Shown: positions 34,900 to 49,539 of the stretch, piece by piece
Layout: each line of letters begins with the position of its first letter
How positions within the stretch are numbered: position 1 is the first letter of the stretch
NCBI GenBank assembly: GCA_051294375.1
Contig: CM119267.1
Location: 21,211,755 to 21,275,754, forward strand
Length of the DNA stretch: 64,000 nt
DNA from: Paraspadella gotoi
Lineage: Eukaryota > Chaetognatha
Direction: 5' to 3'
The notes under the pieces: generated by a model
Told to the model about the DNA's origin: nothing
What the model saw: only the letters and a program-made list of their open reading frames with translations
Databases searched by the model: none
Made by a program: the position numbers and the translations under genes

Positions 34900-36262
34900 A
34901 ATGGTTAAGAGTTAATTATATAAAATGAAAGCAGCCGTGTAGGTTTGTAACAAAGTAGCGTTCTTCTTTTCTTTCTCTCTCTCTCTGCTCTCTCATCTCT
35001 CTCTCCATCTCTCTCTCTCTCTCTCTCCTCTCTCCTCCTCTCTCTCTCTTCTCTCTCGTCATCCGCGAAACGCTATTAAAAAAATAGAAAAACAATGTCG
35101 CCGACCAAAGTGACCTGACCGTCGACCATCCCCTTGTTTACTCTGCGTAGTATACAGAGGTCCTCTTGTTTTTAGTTCCGACTCGGGCCGCCGTCCGCTT
35201 TTTTGTCGCTTTTGCTTCTCGTCCGCCGTCGCCCATGCGACTCAGAGCGAAAGATTAAGAGAGTCGTTTTGTTTCTTTCTCTCTTCCTACATTTTTCAGC
35301 CCTATTTTCTCTCGGCCTTCCAATTGCCTAATTTCCTTTGAAAGGGGAGGAGAGAGATGAGAGAGTATGAAGAGAGAGAGAGAGACGAGAGAGAGAGAGG
35401 AGAGGAGCAAGAGCGAGAGAGAAGAGAGAAGAAGAGAGAGCCTGAATTAGTCGGAATGCTTCCACATCTTATTTTCCGCTGCATAATTTTGGAACTTTTT
35501 ACATGATGATAAAATTTTTTTGTTGCAAAATTGACTGATTAACAGAGATATTACTTTTTTTTTTTTTTTTGAACCTCAAATAACATGAAAAATGTCAATA
35601 TTTAATGTGAAAATTCGTTCGTCCATCTTGTAGCGCGGAATATTTTTGTCTGGGGTTTACTCGTTTACTGTCGTCTACAAAAAAAAATTTCCTAAATTTA
35701 CTCGTTGTAGTAATTTCATAGGAAAAGCTAAATTTAAATATGAATATAATAAGTTTCGGAACACAGGCTGGTGAGGGATAAAGTGTTAATTGATTTTGGG
35801 ATTAAGATTTAAGGGTATAGACATTAATTGATTAAAGAATAAGACTTACACCAGTATAACTGTATTGGTTTTAGTGTTGAATTTGTAGAAGTTCTGTTAT
35901 TGTCAGATAATACTGAGATCTTTTAGCGATGTGAAGTCAATAAATACTCTTACCCGTTACACTTACACGTTTCATCTTACGCCTATATATTACCGTCTTT
36001 ACTTTATAAGGTAATTATTTGTTTTTAATTTAGTGTTCTAATCCTCCTTGATTTTTTTTTATTTTATCCAATTCGTTGGTTTCTTTTATTGCCATCTCTA
36101 CTGTCTCGAAATCCGTTTACTTCATTTTAGCCTCTGCATTTCGTTAGTTGACAAAAAAAGAAGAAAAAACTTAACAAAGAGCGCGAAAAAAGGTACGCAT
36201 TAAAACAATGCGTCGTCATGAAATCACCTCCGTTTAGAGAAAGAGTGAAAGATGAGAGAGAG

Positions 36263-36270
<8 letters not shown>
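34900..36270 (+). other. module B right flank, noisy second copy
   Basis: Corresponds to 23149-24354 but has many extra inserted bases and broken GA/CT arrays. No gene seen. Confidence 0.7.
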
Positions 36271-36275
<5 letters not shown>

Positions 36276-36327
<52 letters not shown>

Positions 36328-36470
36328 AGAGAGAAGAGAATAAGTAATAAGGAGAAAAAAAGGAAACAAGAAATGGAAGAGAAAAGACAAATGGAGAAAA
36401 GCGTCTGAAAAAAAAAAAAGGAGAAAATTTGAATCTGTTTTTATGGTGGGATAGGAAAACAGAGAGAGAC

Positions 36471-36532
<62 letters not shown>

Positions 36533-37050
36533 TATTAAGGAGTGGTAGAAAAAAGAGCGAAATTCCCGGATTCATGGTCGTTTTTTTTTTTTCGTCTTCC
36601 ATTTAATCTCGAGCGTTTTTATTTCTTTCTAAACTTTTTTTTCTGTTTTTTTTTTTTTTTTTTTTTGGTTGTCGGACAATTTTTGGTTTTAAATTATTTT
36701 TTAAATCGGGGTATATATTGTTTTTTTACCTCCAATGCATATTCGTTTTCTTTCGATCAGTCCGAGTAAGATAACGATAATTTCAATTCTTCTTTTTTTA
36801 AAATTTTATATTTTTTCATCATTATTCTGATTCAGTTATATTAATGCGTTTAATTATTTCATCACAACTTCTCGATTGATTTTTTTCTTTAAGGCTAAAT
36901 ATTCGTTCATTTAATAAGAATCATTCATATCATTCCATTCTATCGCTTCATTCATGTCCATTGGCACTTGTTCTTGTCTCCCTTCCTTCCGCGTGATACA
37001 AACTGGATACGAAATTGCGCCTCTTGCGGTTTTTTTTTTTTCTCTTATCT

Positions 37051-37088
<38 letters not shown>

Positions 37089-38181
37089 ATTTTTTTCTTT
37101 TCACATTTTTTTTCTTTTCAATCTATCTTCTTTCTTCTATTTCTAATCCTCATTTCTTCTTTAATTTTTCTTTTGTTTTCATTCCATCTTACAATACCTC
37201 TCTATCTCTATCTGCCCCTCTAACTATCTCTTTTCTTTTTCTCTTCTTTCCTCTCTAAACTTCACCCTCTTCTTCCCCTCTTATCAACTCATCGAATCCC
37301 TAAAAAAAAAAGAAAAAGAAGAATGAGAAACACATAACAAAGATTAAACCGTGAATCCTTCTAAAAAACGGCTGCTGCGGACCGAGCCGCCTCCGCCGCC
37401 TCAGCCACCGCTCCTGCCGGCGGGGAATTCGCTCGAGAGCGAAGCCCCCCCCCGCGAATCTAACTTACTCGCAGCGCGAAATTCACGCGGAATGCGGAGT
37501 GAGGCGGATTGGGCTGAGGCGGATTGGGTGGAGTCATTTCCCGATGTCGTCCGGCAGCAGAAGATTTCAAAATTTCTCTTCTAAAATATTAAATTCTTTA
37601 AACCAAAAGTAAATGACAATCAACGACTACAAAACTTAAAAACGTAAAAATATCAAGATATATATAGTTTTTATCATATTTAATCGTATCCTGTCGAAAG
37701 TTGGCAGGGACCCCTGGCTATATTCATTATCTTGTAAGCAGTGATCGGAGGCTTTAAACCAGCCACAAAGCCTGTTCCAAAGTTCATGGGCAAGATAGCT
37801 TATTTTTTGAATGTTTTTTTATTGGTTGTCTCTATCAGCTATTATTCACGCATTCTTATCTGGGATTATGGAGGAGACTATTCTATGACTCACGACGACA
37901 ACGAATTGATCTAAATGTAAGCGATTTTTTGGGCTTCTATGTATGTCAATCGCGTCTGTTGATGTCAAAAAAAAAATATATAATTTTCTGGAAACCTTTG
38001 GTACAAAGATACAAAGATATAAAACGTAGACTGTTATTTCTCTAGAAAATCGAGGGAAATTATAAAAGTGAGAGAAAGTTGGGTTCACGAAATGTGAAAA
38101 GAGGAGGACCGACGGTTGACGAGGAAAAATTGATTTTATCCTTTTTACGCCAGAAAGAGAGAGAGAGAGAAGAGAGAGAGA

Positions 38182-38212
<31 letters not shown>

Positions 38213-39145
38213 GGGGGAGGAGAGAGAGAGAAGAACGCGGTGAATAGTGCGAGTCGCGAAATGGAAGAATAAGTGAGAAGCGGAGGAACAAACGTGACTC
38301 CATTTATTCGCGCAATAAATTAAAAGGTGGAAAATGGAAAAAAGTAAAAATGACTTTTAAAAAAAAAAAGAGGTGGGGATATGGATAAATAATAAAAATG
38401 GAGCTCTCTTTTGCCGAGAGTGCCCCCATTTCTTTTTATTTATCCACTATTAATTGTAATCTTAATATTTTATATAAATAGGTTTTAAAACCTTACAAGT
38501 CACTAACCCTAATCTCTAATCCTAATCTCTAATCCCTAATCCCTGAACCCTAACCCTAACTCTTAGGCCTACTTTCTAACCCTAACCTTTAACGCATTAA
38601 TACTATCCTAACCTAAGTCCTCACGCTTAATCACTAACCTAATCCTTTACCTAATCCCTAACCTAAACTTTTTAATTTTTAACTAAAAATACTACATTCA
38701 AATTCAATAAATGGGACTTTCAGGGAACCTAGGCCGTTTTCGTTTTGTCTCTTAAACAGATTTCGATAAGATCATATAAAAAACATATATTGATGCTGAC
38801 TGAACGAAGTTGGGGAGAGAGACGGAAATTATATCGGCGAAGCGTAACTATTTCTTCCACCCTCTTTTTGCTTATTTCTTTCTTCACCTTTTTCGTCATT
38901 AATAAAATAACTAATAATAGCAAAACTGAACTGCTTAAAAAGTTATTGTTGTTATTTTGTTGTTTTGTTGTTAATCTTGATATTTCGATCTAGATTCTTT
39001 TCTGTCCGACCCTTTTCTAAAGTTGAAAATTCAACAAAAGATTCCCTCGTTTCAATCTTCATTGCTGAGCAATTTTGTTATACTTTTTCTTGTTTTCAAA
39101 GCCTTATTCTCTCTCTCTCTCCTCTCTCTCCTCTCTCTCTGTCTC

Positions 39146-39199
<54 letters not shown>

Positions 39200-39403
39200 C
39201 TTTCAATTTCGTCAAGAAAGAAAATGAACGGTCACAAACAGAAACGGAGAAAACCGAATTTTTTTTTTCACGTCTTACGAATACCTGACAACAAAAATCT
39301 CTCTCCTCTCTCTCTCACTCTCTTCCTCAGTCTCTCTCTCTCGCTCTCTCTCGTCTCATCTACCTCTCTCACTTATGCTCTCTTACTCCAGCTTTTCTTT
39401 CTT

Positions 39404-39434
<31 letters not shown>

Positions 39435-39480
39435 CCTTTTTTCTCTTTTTTCTTTCCTTTCTTTCCTTTCTTTTCTTTCT

Positions 39481-39528
<48 letters not shown>

Positions 39529-39814
39529 TTCTTTAATTTTGTCTTCTCTTTCTCTGATGCTCTCGTCTCTCTCTTTCTCTCTACTCTCTTCTCTCTCTCT
39601 CTTCTCTCTCTCTATCTCTCTCCCTCTCGTCACTTATGCTCTTCTTCCCAGCCTTTTCCTTTCTTTTCTTTTTTTCCTTTCTTTCCTTTCTCTTTTCTTT
39701 CTTTCTTCTTTCTTTCTTTCTTTCTTTCTTTTATCTTTCTTTCTTTAATTTGTCTCTCTCTTTCTTCTGATGTCTCTCTCTCTCTTTCTCTCTCTCTTCT
39801 CTCGTCTCTCTCGT

Positions 39815-39850
<36 letters not shown>

Positions 39851-41498
39851 CTCTCTTTTCCTCTCACAGGGGAAAGTTTGAAAATTGGGGCAAGCGCCCG
39901 TTTGAAAATGGGACAAGTACCGATTCGATAATGGACAAGCCGCCTGTTTTTACGATGTTTGTCATTTTGAGGCCCTAAACCCCTGAAATTGCGCTCGAAG
40001 GGGAGATTAAACAAAAAAAGTTTTGGAGAGATGTGGAAACGAACGACGACGAACGACAGAAGAACGAAGACGACGACGACAACGAAGCGACGAAGACGAA
40101 GAACGAAGACGAAGACGAAGACGAAGACGAAGACGACGACGACGAACAACGACGGGGAGGATGAGGTGAACGTGAACGTGAAAAGCCATGATTGTGTAGA
40201 CATAAACAACAATAAAGTCGCCTTTTGACAAACAAAAATTCTATAAGTTAATTTCAATTAATCATTATGGAGAAAATTCTTAACGGAAACTAAAAAAATA
40301 AAAAATTAAAATTTTTAAATTTCTTTACACAATTATTGTGGAATTTTACAGCATTTTAGGTATTTAGGTAAATTTTAATAAAAATCTTTTTTTCAAAAAA
40401 AAAAGGGTTTACCACTTAATATAACTCTAATTATACCTTTATTCGGCTAAGTCGTGAAGAAAAAAGTACACCATCCCCCTCCAACTACTGTTTCATGCAA
40501 ATGAGATTAAAGGAATTTTCCTATTTTTCCGTGACAATTATGATGTGAAAAACTTTTTAAATGTAATATAAACGCCAAATAGTTAATTTTTTTAGTCTCT
40601 TTGGGCTTTCTTCCCCTTGCCTCTTTCTTTCTGCAGTAATTCCACTCTCTGCTTTTGAGTAAAAAAAGAAAAAGGATAGAGGACTAGGACCGTAAACCGA
40701 AGAAGAAGAAGAAGACGACTACGACGACGACGACACAGACGCAGACGACGACGACGACTAAAAAAAGGTCAATGACTTACTCGATCCTCTGTACCAAACT
40801 CAATAACGTCCGTCGACGGTGATTTGCGTTAAAATTAATGGCGGGGAATAGATTATTCATCGAAATAAGCCAATTATTAATTCCGTTTTTAAAATTCCTG
40901 AAGAAAATATGTTTATTATAAAATTTTATAAGTGACCTTTGTCAAGTGTTTTTGTAAACAAACATAACCGTAATTTTAACACTTAAGAAAATATTAATTT
41001 CCAATTCATTGTTAATAAACTTGGACTGTGAGAGAGTATCTTTTTGAAGCATTCATGGTCGCTTGCTAATTTTATTATCTATATGAAATGGAAGCTTGTA
41101 ACCTCACTATAACACGTCCAAAGCAAGTGGCAAGCTTGCTATAGCCTATAATTTCAGCTAAAAAAGGATTAAAAAATTTTAAAATTAAATTATATTCAAT
41201 CTCTAGTTTGATAAAAATTAAAATAAACAACAACCCGAATGAGAACAGAATGTAAGAAACAACGACGACAACGACGACAACAGCGCCGAGGCGATCATCG
41301 GCGCCGTTCTTCATCGCTGCATTAAACGGAGGCGCCACCCGCGACTCGAAGCAAGGCGTCAATCTCGCGTCGATTCCGCCGCCGGATTTTGACGGTTTTT
41401 CCGCTCGGCGCCTTAACGAATACTCGCTTTCCGTTTTTACGATCCGGTTCTTGGTTTCGTCGGAGCTCTCTCTCTCTCTCTCTGCTCTCTCTCTCTCA

Positions 41499-41555
<57 letters not shown>

Positions 41556-41653
41556 ACTCATCAAGGTCCAAAATCAGTAATTACTTACTCATTAAATAAG
41601 TATTTGCCTATCTTTCTATATTCTCTCTCTCGTCTCTCTCCTCTCATCTCTCG

Positions 41654-41690
<37 letters not shown>

Positions 41691-41799
41691 TTCACTCATG
41701 CAGTCAAATCAGTATTACATTACCTCATTAAAAAGTATTTGCCTAAGGTCTTTCTATATTCTCTCTCTCTCCCTTCTCTCTCTCTCTCTCTCTCTCCTC

Positions 41800-41848
<49 letters not shown>

Positions 41849-42181
41849 ACTCATCAAGTCCAATCAGTAAATAAACATTACTCATTAAATAAGTATTTCA
41901 ACTAAATCTTTCTATATTCTCTCTCTCTCTCTCTCGACTCTCTCTCTCTCCGTCTCTCTCTCTGTCGCTCTTTCTTTAAAATTCACTCTCTTCTTTTCAA
42001 ATTGAAAAGGAAACCGATTTTCATATGCCTCAAACTTCTATTCACAGTCTTTCCTTTCGTCGTCGTCGTCGTCGTCGTCGTCCGTCGTCGTCGTCGTCCG
42101 TCGGTCGTCATCGGTCGTCGGTCCTCAAGTTTTTCGTTTTTCCTGTTGTCATTGTTTGTTGTTGTTTTGTTGTCCTTGCCG
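36276..42181 (+). repeat. module A, second copy
   Basis: Exact copy of 24361-30266 as far as I can compare (fixed offset 11915). Sub-features repeat: GA arrays 36270-36533, GC patch 37355-37555, R1a 37701-37845, telomere-like element 38405-38715, pyrimidine minisatellite 39110-39865, GAAGAC tract 40045-40155, R1b 41033-41155, CT minisatellite 41465-41975. Confidence 0.97.
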
Positions 42182-42206
42182 NNNNNNNNNNNNNNNNNNN
42201 NNNNNN
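42182..42206. other. assembly gap (25 N)
   Basis: 25 N after CCTTGCCG, with module B sequence resuming mid-core on the right. Confidence 0.99.
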
Positions 42207-43488
42207 CTCGCCCCTTATCTGCGGCGGTTGAAACCAGATTGCTGATTGCGCTCTTGACTGTCTATCTGAGTGACTTGTGGCCAATGGCCTGGACCGCTCA
42301 CTGCTTTACCAAAACATTAGAAGCGGCGAGAACTCGATTGGGAAGACTGAGGTATCCTGCCTGCCCCACCACGCTGCCCCCGCCGTTCTCCGAAAGGGAT
42401 ATGCCGCCGCTTCTGGTCCCCCTAAACATCATGGCAACGCGCCCGTCTGATGCTAGGAGCCGTGGCGGAGTGCTCGCTGGCTCCTGTTTTTCCAAACGCC
42501 GACGATGAGGTACTAAATAACAGGTTGTGATTTTAAAAAGGGGTTGGAAACAAAAAGGACTGAGGCTTTTCTTAAGCTGTTATCTAAAAACATTCTTTCG
42601 AGCAGTTCATGGACGGTACGGGGTGAGTTGTGAGCCAAACAGCTCCTGGCGCTTTGAACGAGACTTCATTCACTGGACGACGTCGATAGGGGGAAAGTTT
42701 CGTTTGCGCCCGGCCTTCTGGCCGTCTTCCTTTCGAAGAAACTCACTCCTGAGCGTCCGGCACCGGCACACCAGGCGATAGTGTGTTCCAACACTTCCGT
42801 TTTGGTTTCTACATTTTGAAGCTCTTATTTCTTCAATCACTTTCTTAAATTGTTCACTAAACATCGGTTTACTTACCTATCCCTCCATACCTTATTTCTT
42901 CTATTTTCAATTTCAACTTCTTTAATCTCATTAATTGTATTTTACATATGTTACTATTAGCTTCTCAACTATTAAGTACGTTTTCGTCGACGTACTCCTC
43001 TCTTATTTTATCTTCATACATTGTTTATACGATTAGTCAGAAAAAATGTAAAGATCTTTTCTGCTTCTTACCGCTGTCTCTCTCTCTCTCTCTCTTATTT
43101 TCAAATTTCATCCCAACTTCTTCCCTGATTTCTTACCTCCTTCTGTCACCCGTCTCCGTCCCTTTCAGTAAGTCCTGACCACTGTCCCTCATTGCTCAAT
43201 TCCGTTTGTTGAAACTTCCCTCTTTTTCTCTCCTCTCTCTTCTGCTCTCTCCTCTCTCTGCTCTCTCTCTCCATCTCTCTCTCCGTCCCTGATAACCTAA
43301 TGTTAAAGAGTAAAAATATCTGATTGTCATAACTGATGAAGAACTCTCTTAAAACTCAATAAGAGTCAAACATGTCCCCCTTAACCATAATACAATTTCG
43401 TTGATAAAAACAAATAAATTGTTTTTTTTCTCACCCCTAAAACTTCAAATCGCCCTGACCCGGCAACGAAATTGATAGTTATATAGCA
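42207..43488. mobile_element. inverted-arm element, 3' fragment (third copy)
   Basis: Begins at CTCGCCCCTTATCTGCGG, equivalent to 22168, so only the end of the core and the right arm are present. Hammerhead-like CTGATGA at 43333-43339. The core part (42225-42490) contains about 150 extra bases relative to 22185-22310, far more than elsewhere, so it is either a different variant or very noisy sequence. Confidence 0.45.
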
Positions 43489-43560
43489 CAAGGTTAAGAG
43501 AATTATTATAAAAATGAGGACCGGTAGGCGTTTGTAACACAAGTAGCCCGTCTTTCTTTT

Positions 43561-43601
<41 letters not shown>

Positions 43602-43861
43602 ATCCGTCGAAACGATTAAAAATAGAAAAAAATGTCGCCGACCAAAGTGACCTGACCGTCGCCATCTTGTTTACATCTCGAGTAAGAGTCCTCTTGTTTT
43701 GTAGTTCCGACTCGGGCCGCCGTCCGCTTTTTTGTCGCTGCCGTCGTCCGCCGTCGCCATGCGACTCAGACGAAAGATTAAGAGATCTTTTGTTTCTTTC
43801 TCTCTCCTCATTTTTCAGCCATTTTCTCTCGGCCTTCCAATTGCCTAATCCTTGAAAGGAG

Positions 43862-43960
<99 letters not shown>

Positions 43961-44640
43961 TGAATTAGTCGCAATGCTTCCACAGTCTTATTTTCCGCTG
44001 CATAATTTGAACTTTTTACATGATAAATTTTGTTGCAAAATTAAGTCAACAGAGATATTACTTTTTTTTACTCAAATAACATGAAAAATGTCAATATTTA
44101 ATGTGAAATATCGTCTCCATCTGTACGCGATATTTTTGTTGGGTTTTACTCGTTTACTGTCGTCTTTACAAAAAAAAATTCTAAATTACTCGTTTTATTA
44201 TCATAGAAAACTAAATTTAAAATGAATATAAAAGTGAACAGTGTGCAACAGAAACGGTGGATGGGCGCATAAATTTGTTTTGGGATTAAGATTTAATGAT
44301 TAAGGTTATTGTTAAAGCATAGACTACACAGTATAGACTGTTAGGTTTTATGTTGAATGTAAAGAAAGTTGTATGTCAGCGAAATACCTGAGACTTTTAG
44401 GAATAATAATACTCTTACGTACACTCTACACGCTTCACTTACGTATATATTACGCCTTACTATTACGTATTATTTGTTTTTATTTGATTTCCTAATCTCC
44501 TGATTTTTTTATTTACAAATTCGTTTTCTTTGTATTCGCCATTCTCTACTTTCGAATCCGTAGTCATTTTAGGATTCGTGTTGAAAAAAAAGAAAAAAAC
44601 TTACAAACGAGAAGAAAAACAGCGTCGCTCGATGAAAAAT
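43489..44640 (+). other. module B right flank, third copy
   Basis: Noisy version of 23149-24354 with a pure GA array at 43866-43958. No gene seen. Confidence 0.7.
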
Positions 44641-47002
44641 TCACCTCCGCTTAGAGACGAGATGAGACGAGGGAGGAGACGAGAGAGAGACGAACAGAGA
44701 GCGATGAGTTGACTGAGATAGAGAGGAGATGGTCGAGAGAGCGCGAGCAGAGAGACGATGGTTAGGAGTGAGATGATGGAGAGAGTATAGATAAATATTA
44801 GTTAAAATTATAGGAAGATAAAGAACAAGAATGAGGAAAGACAAATTGCTGGAAGAAAAAGCGTGCTGAAAAATAATAATAATTGAGGAGAAAATTTTGG
44901 AATCTGGTTTTATGCCGTGGCATAGGAAAAACAGAGAGAGAGAGAGAGATGAAGAGATAGAGATGAGAGGATTGAGAGAGAGAGACGAGAGAGAGATGAG
45001 ACGAGAGAGAGAAGATACGAAGAGAGACGAGAGAGTAGAGAGAGGGGTAGTAAGGAGTTGGTAGAAAAAGAGCGAAATTCCCGGATTCATGCCGTCGTTT
45101 TTCTTTCCTCTTTCCATTTTAATCTCAGCGTTTTCATTTCTTTCTAAAACTTTTTTTTTCTGTTTTTTTTTTTTTTTTTTGAATGCTTCGGTGCTTCGCG
45201 TACAATGACTGTAAATTATTTAATTCGGTTATTATTTTGTTATCCGCAATCATATTCGTTCTTTTCGACAGTACGAGTAGGATAACGATTAATTAATTCT
45301 TCTTTTATATGATTTAATTTTTCACTGCTATTCTGATTTCATCTATTTAGTGTATGCGTTCTAATTTTTTCATCTATCAACTTCTCGATTTTATTTTGTT
45401 TTCTTTAGGCTTAAATTTCGGTTCATTTATAGAATCAGTTCACTTCATTCATTCATTCCATTCTATTCCTTGCGAGGTCGATTCCATGTGGGGTCAGACT
45501 TGTTTTGTCGTCGCTTCTGTTCCTGCGGTGAGTGGAGCGAACTGTGATTACGAAATGTTGCGCCTCGCTGCGTGTTTTTTTCTTTCTGCTTCCGTCTTTT
45601 GGTTTTGCATTTTTTATTTTCACATTCTTTCTTCTTCTATGTCTTCTATTGTTTGTTGCTTATTTCTTGTGTTTTTTTGGTTTTTCCTTTTCCGCATATT
45701 TTGCGTTTGTTTAGAAAAGTGAGCGTTACCCTCTATCTAGCCGCTTTCTCACTTATCTTCTTTTATTTCTCCTTTCTTTCGCTCTCTTAAATTCTCACCT
45801 CTCTTCTCCTCGCTTCTCCACCTCAAAACTCGAATCTCCTAAATAAAAAAAAGAAAAAAAAGAAAATGAGAAAACACGATAACAAAAGTAGAAACGGGCG
45901 GTGGCAGATCCTTGCTAGGAAGAAGACGGCCTGCTGCGGGACCGAGCCGCTGCCTCCGCGCCGCCCTGGCAGCCACCTCTGCGGCCGCGGGGAAAATGTC
46001 GCTCTGGAGCGAGCGGAGAGGCCGCCTCCCCGCCGAATTCACTTAGTCGCAGGCGCGAACATACGCGCGGATGCGGAGGTGAGGGCGGATTGGGTGAGTC
46101 GATGTGTCCGGCGGATTGGTGCGTCGTGGCTGCAAGAAAATGTTGAAAATGCAAGCTGCGGTTGTTTTTTAGGATTGTCTTTTAAGAATTTTGATAAGTT
46201 CTCAGTAGATTTTAAACAAAAGAGTGATGACAATGAAGCGACTCAAAACTGGTAATAATGCGTAAGAGATGATCACGAATATATATGGTAGTCGTTTTGT
46301 CGATATTTGGTCGTATCTGCTTGAAAGCTTGCAGGGACCTGCGTAATCGATTATCTTGTGTAAGATCTGATGGAGGCCTTGAAAACCACTCAAATGACCT
46401 GTCCAAAGTTCTTATGGGCAAGAATTAGCTTATGTTATTAGTGGAATGTTGCTGCATAATTTTTGTATTGGTTGTAGTGCACGTTTCATGATAGTAACGT
46501 ATTATCACCTTTCTTATCTGGGACTATGGAGGGAGAACTATTTCGAACGACCAACCAGATCGACGGACAACGGAAATTGATTAAGAGATGTGAAAAGCAG
46601 ATTTTAAGATGGAGCAGTCATAAGTGGTGAGCGTCACCGCCAAGAAAAAAAAAAATTCGCGTCTGGTTGGATGTCGAAAGAAAGTAATAAAGAAAGATAT
46701 TTTCAATACGTTAATATGAACCTGTGTTGAATGTAGATATTCAAAACGAAGAATACTAAAATGTAATAAAAGCGTATATAGTGATGGTTCTTGTAATAAA
46801 AGGAGAGAGAGAAGGAATACGTCTGAGGAAAGGGAGTGCGGGGAAATGATAAAAGTTGAAAGAAGACGGGTGGGGTGGTGTGGCGAGGGTGTGGAAGATA
46901 GAGGAGAGAAGCCGAGACGGTGACGGAGAAATTGATTATCGCGTTTTGTGTGAGTGCGCGAGAAGAGAAGAGAGAGAGAGGAGGAAGATCTCTCGTCGGT
47001 TT
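44641..47002 (+). repeat. noisy partial copy of module A
   Basis: Follows 24330-26240 in order (GA region, T-rich region, GC patch at 45890-46140, R1a at about 46325-46480) but with dense insertions and substitutions. Pure GA arrays elsewhere appear here as GAGACGAGAG-type strings. This is what uncorrected single-read sequence looks like. Its open frames are not meaningful. Confidence 0.75.
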
Positions 47003-47027
47003 NNNNNNNNNNNNNNNNNNNNNNNNN
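47003..47027. other. assembly gap (25 N)
   Basis: 25 N between two overlapping versions of the same module A segment. Confidence 0.99.
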
Positions 47028-47592
47028 TGAGGCGGATTGGGTGAGTCATTTCCCGGATGTCGTCGGCTGCAGAAAATTTAAAATCAACTTCGGTTGTTTT
47101 TTTTAATTTTCTTTTAAAATTTTGATAATCTCGAGTTAATTTTAAACAAAAGTATGACAATGAACGACTCAAAAACTTAAAACGTAAAATATCAAATATA
47201 TATAGTTTTTGTCATATTTATCGTATCTGTGAAAGCTTGCAGGGACCTGCTATATCATTATCTTGTAAGATTGATGGAGGCCTTAAACCACCAAAACCTG
47301 TCCAAAGTCATGGGCAAGATAGCTTACTTATTAGATGAATGGATAATTTTTGTATTGGTTGTATCACTTTCATATAACTATTATTCACCATTCTTATCTG
47401 GGACTATGGAGGAGACTATTTCAACGACAACAACGACGACAACGAAATTGATTAAAATGTAAAACAGATTTTTAAGATGACATTTCATAATGTACTGCGA
47501 CCCAAAAAAAAAAATCGCGTCTGTTGATGTCAAAAAAATAAAAAAAATATTTTCAATACGTAAAAACCTTGAAGAGAAAAATACGAAGATAC
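47028..47592 (+). repeat. short partial copy of module A with R1a
   Basis: Matches 25600-26110 and 48230-48780, including R1a at 47228-47380. It is followed by a 10-N gap and then by sequence that belongs upstream of it in module A. Confidence 0.85.
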
Positions 47593-47602
47593 NNNNNNNN
47601 NN
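47593..47602. other. assembly gap (10 N)
   Basis: A 10-N run, the only gap of this length, which may come from a different assembly step than the 25-N gaps. Confidence 0.99.
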
Positions 47603-48937
47603 AATTATTTTTTTAATCGGTTATTATTTTTTTTTACCTGCCAATCATATTCGTTTTCTTTCGACAGTCGAGTAAGATAACGATTAATTAATTCTTCTTT
47701 TTTTAAAATTTTATATTTTTTTCATCATCTATTCTGATTCAGTTATTATTATGCGTTAATTATTTCATCATCAACTTCTCGATTGATTTTTTTTCTTAGG
47801 CTTAAATTCGTTCATTTATAGAATCATTCATTCATTCCATTCTATCCTTCATTCATTCCATTGGCAACTTGTCTTGTCTCCCTTCCTTCTTTATTTTTCT
47901 TTTGTTTCATCTTACATACCTCTCTATCTCTATCTGCCCCTTCTAACTTATCTTCTTTTCTTTTTTCTTCTTTCCTCTCTAAACTCACCTCTCTTCCCCT
48001 CCTTATCACCTCAAAATCGAATCCCTAAAAAAAAAGAAAAAGAAGAAAATGAGAAAACACATAACAAAGATTAAAACCGTGAATCCTTCTAAAAAACGGC
48101 TGCTGCGGACCGAGCCGCCTCCGCCGCCTCAGCCACCGCTCCTGCCGCGGGGAAATTCGCTCGAGAGCGAAGCCCCTCCCCGCGAATCACTTACTCGGCA
48201 GCGCGAAATTACGCGGATGCGGAGTGAGGCGGATTGGGTGAGGCGGATTGGGTGAGTCATTTCCCGGATGTCGTCGGCAGCAGAAGATTTAAAATCAACT
48301 TCGGTTGTTTTTTTCTTTTAAAATATTAAATTTTAAACAAAAGTATGACAATGAACGACTCAAAAACTTAAAACGTAAAATATCAAATATATATAGTTTT
48401 TATCATATTTATCGTATCTGTGAAAGCTTGCAGGGACCTGCTATATCATTATCTTGTAAGAGTGATGGAGGCTTTAAACCACCAAAGCCTGTCCAAAGTC
48501 ATGGGCAAGATAGCTTATTTATTAAATGAATGGATAATTTTTATATTGGTTGTACCAATTTCTTATCACTATTATTCACCATTCTTATCTGGGATTATGG
48601 AGGAGACTATTTCTATGACTACAACGACGACAACGAAATTGATTAAAATGTAAGACAGATTTTTAAGATGACATTTCATAATGTACTGCGACCAAAAAAA
48701 AATCGCGTCTGTTGATGTCAAAAAAAAAATATATATTTTCAATAGGAAAAAACCTTGAAGAAAAAAATACGAAGATACAAAGATATAAAAACGTAAAGAC
48801 TGTGAAATAAAATAAAAAATACTCTAGAAAATCGAGGGAAATTATAAAAGTGAGAGAAAAAGTTGGGTTCACGAATGTGAAAAAAGAGGAGGACCGAACG
48901 GTGACGAGGAAAAATTGATTTATCCTTTTTTTACGCC

Positions 48938-49069
<132 letters not shown>

Positions 49070-49539
49070 GCGGTGAATAAGAATGAGACAGAGTCGCGAA
49101 ATGGAAGAATAAGTGAGAAGCGGAGGAACAAACGTGACTCCAATTTATCGCGCAATAAATTAAAGGTGGAAAATGGAAAAAAAGTAAAAATGACTTTTTT
49201 TTCTAAAAAAAAAAGGGAAATGGAGGATAAATAATAAAAATGGAGCTCTCTTTTCCGAGAGTGCCCCATTTCTTTTTATTTAACCCAGAATTTAATTGTA
49301 ATCTTAATATTTAATATGAATAGGTTTTAAAACCTATAAACAAGTCACTAACCCTAATCTCTAATCCTAATCTCTAATCCCTAATCCTGAACCCTAACCC
49401 TAAACTCTTATGCCTTACTTCTAACCCTAACCTTTAACCATTAATACTAGTCCCTAACCTTAATCATATAACCTAATCCTTAACCTAATCCCTAACCTAA
49501 ACCTTTAATTTAATGTTTAACTAAAATACTAAATAACTA

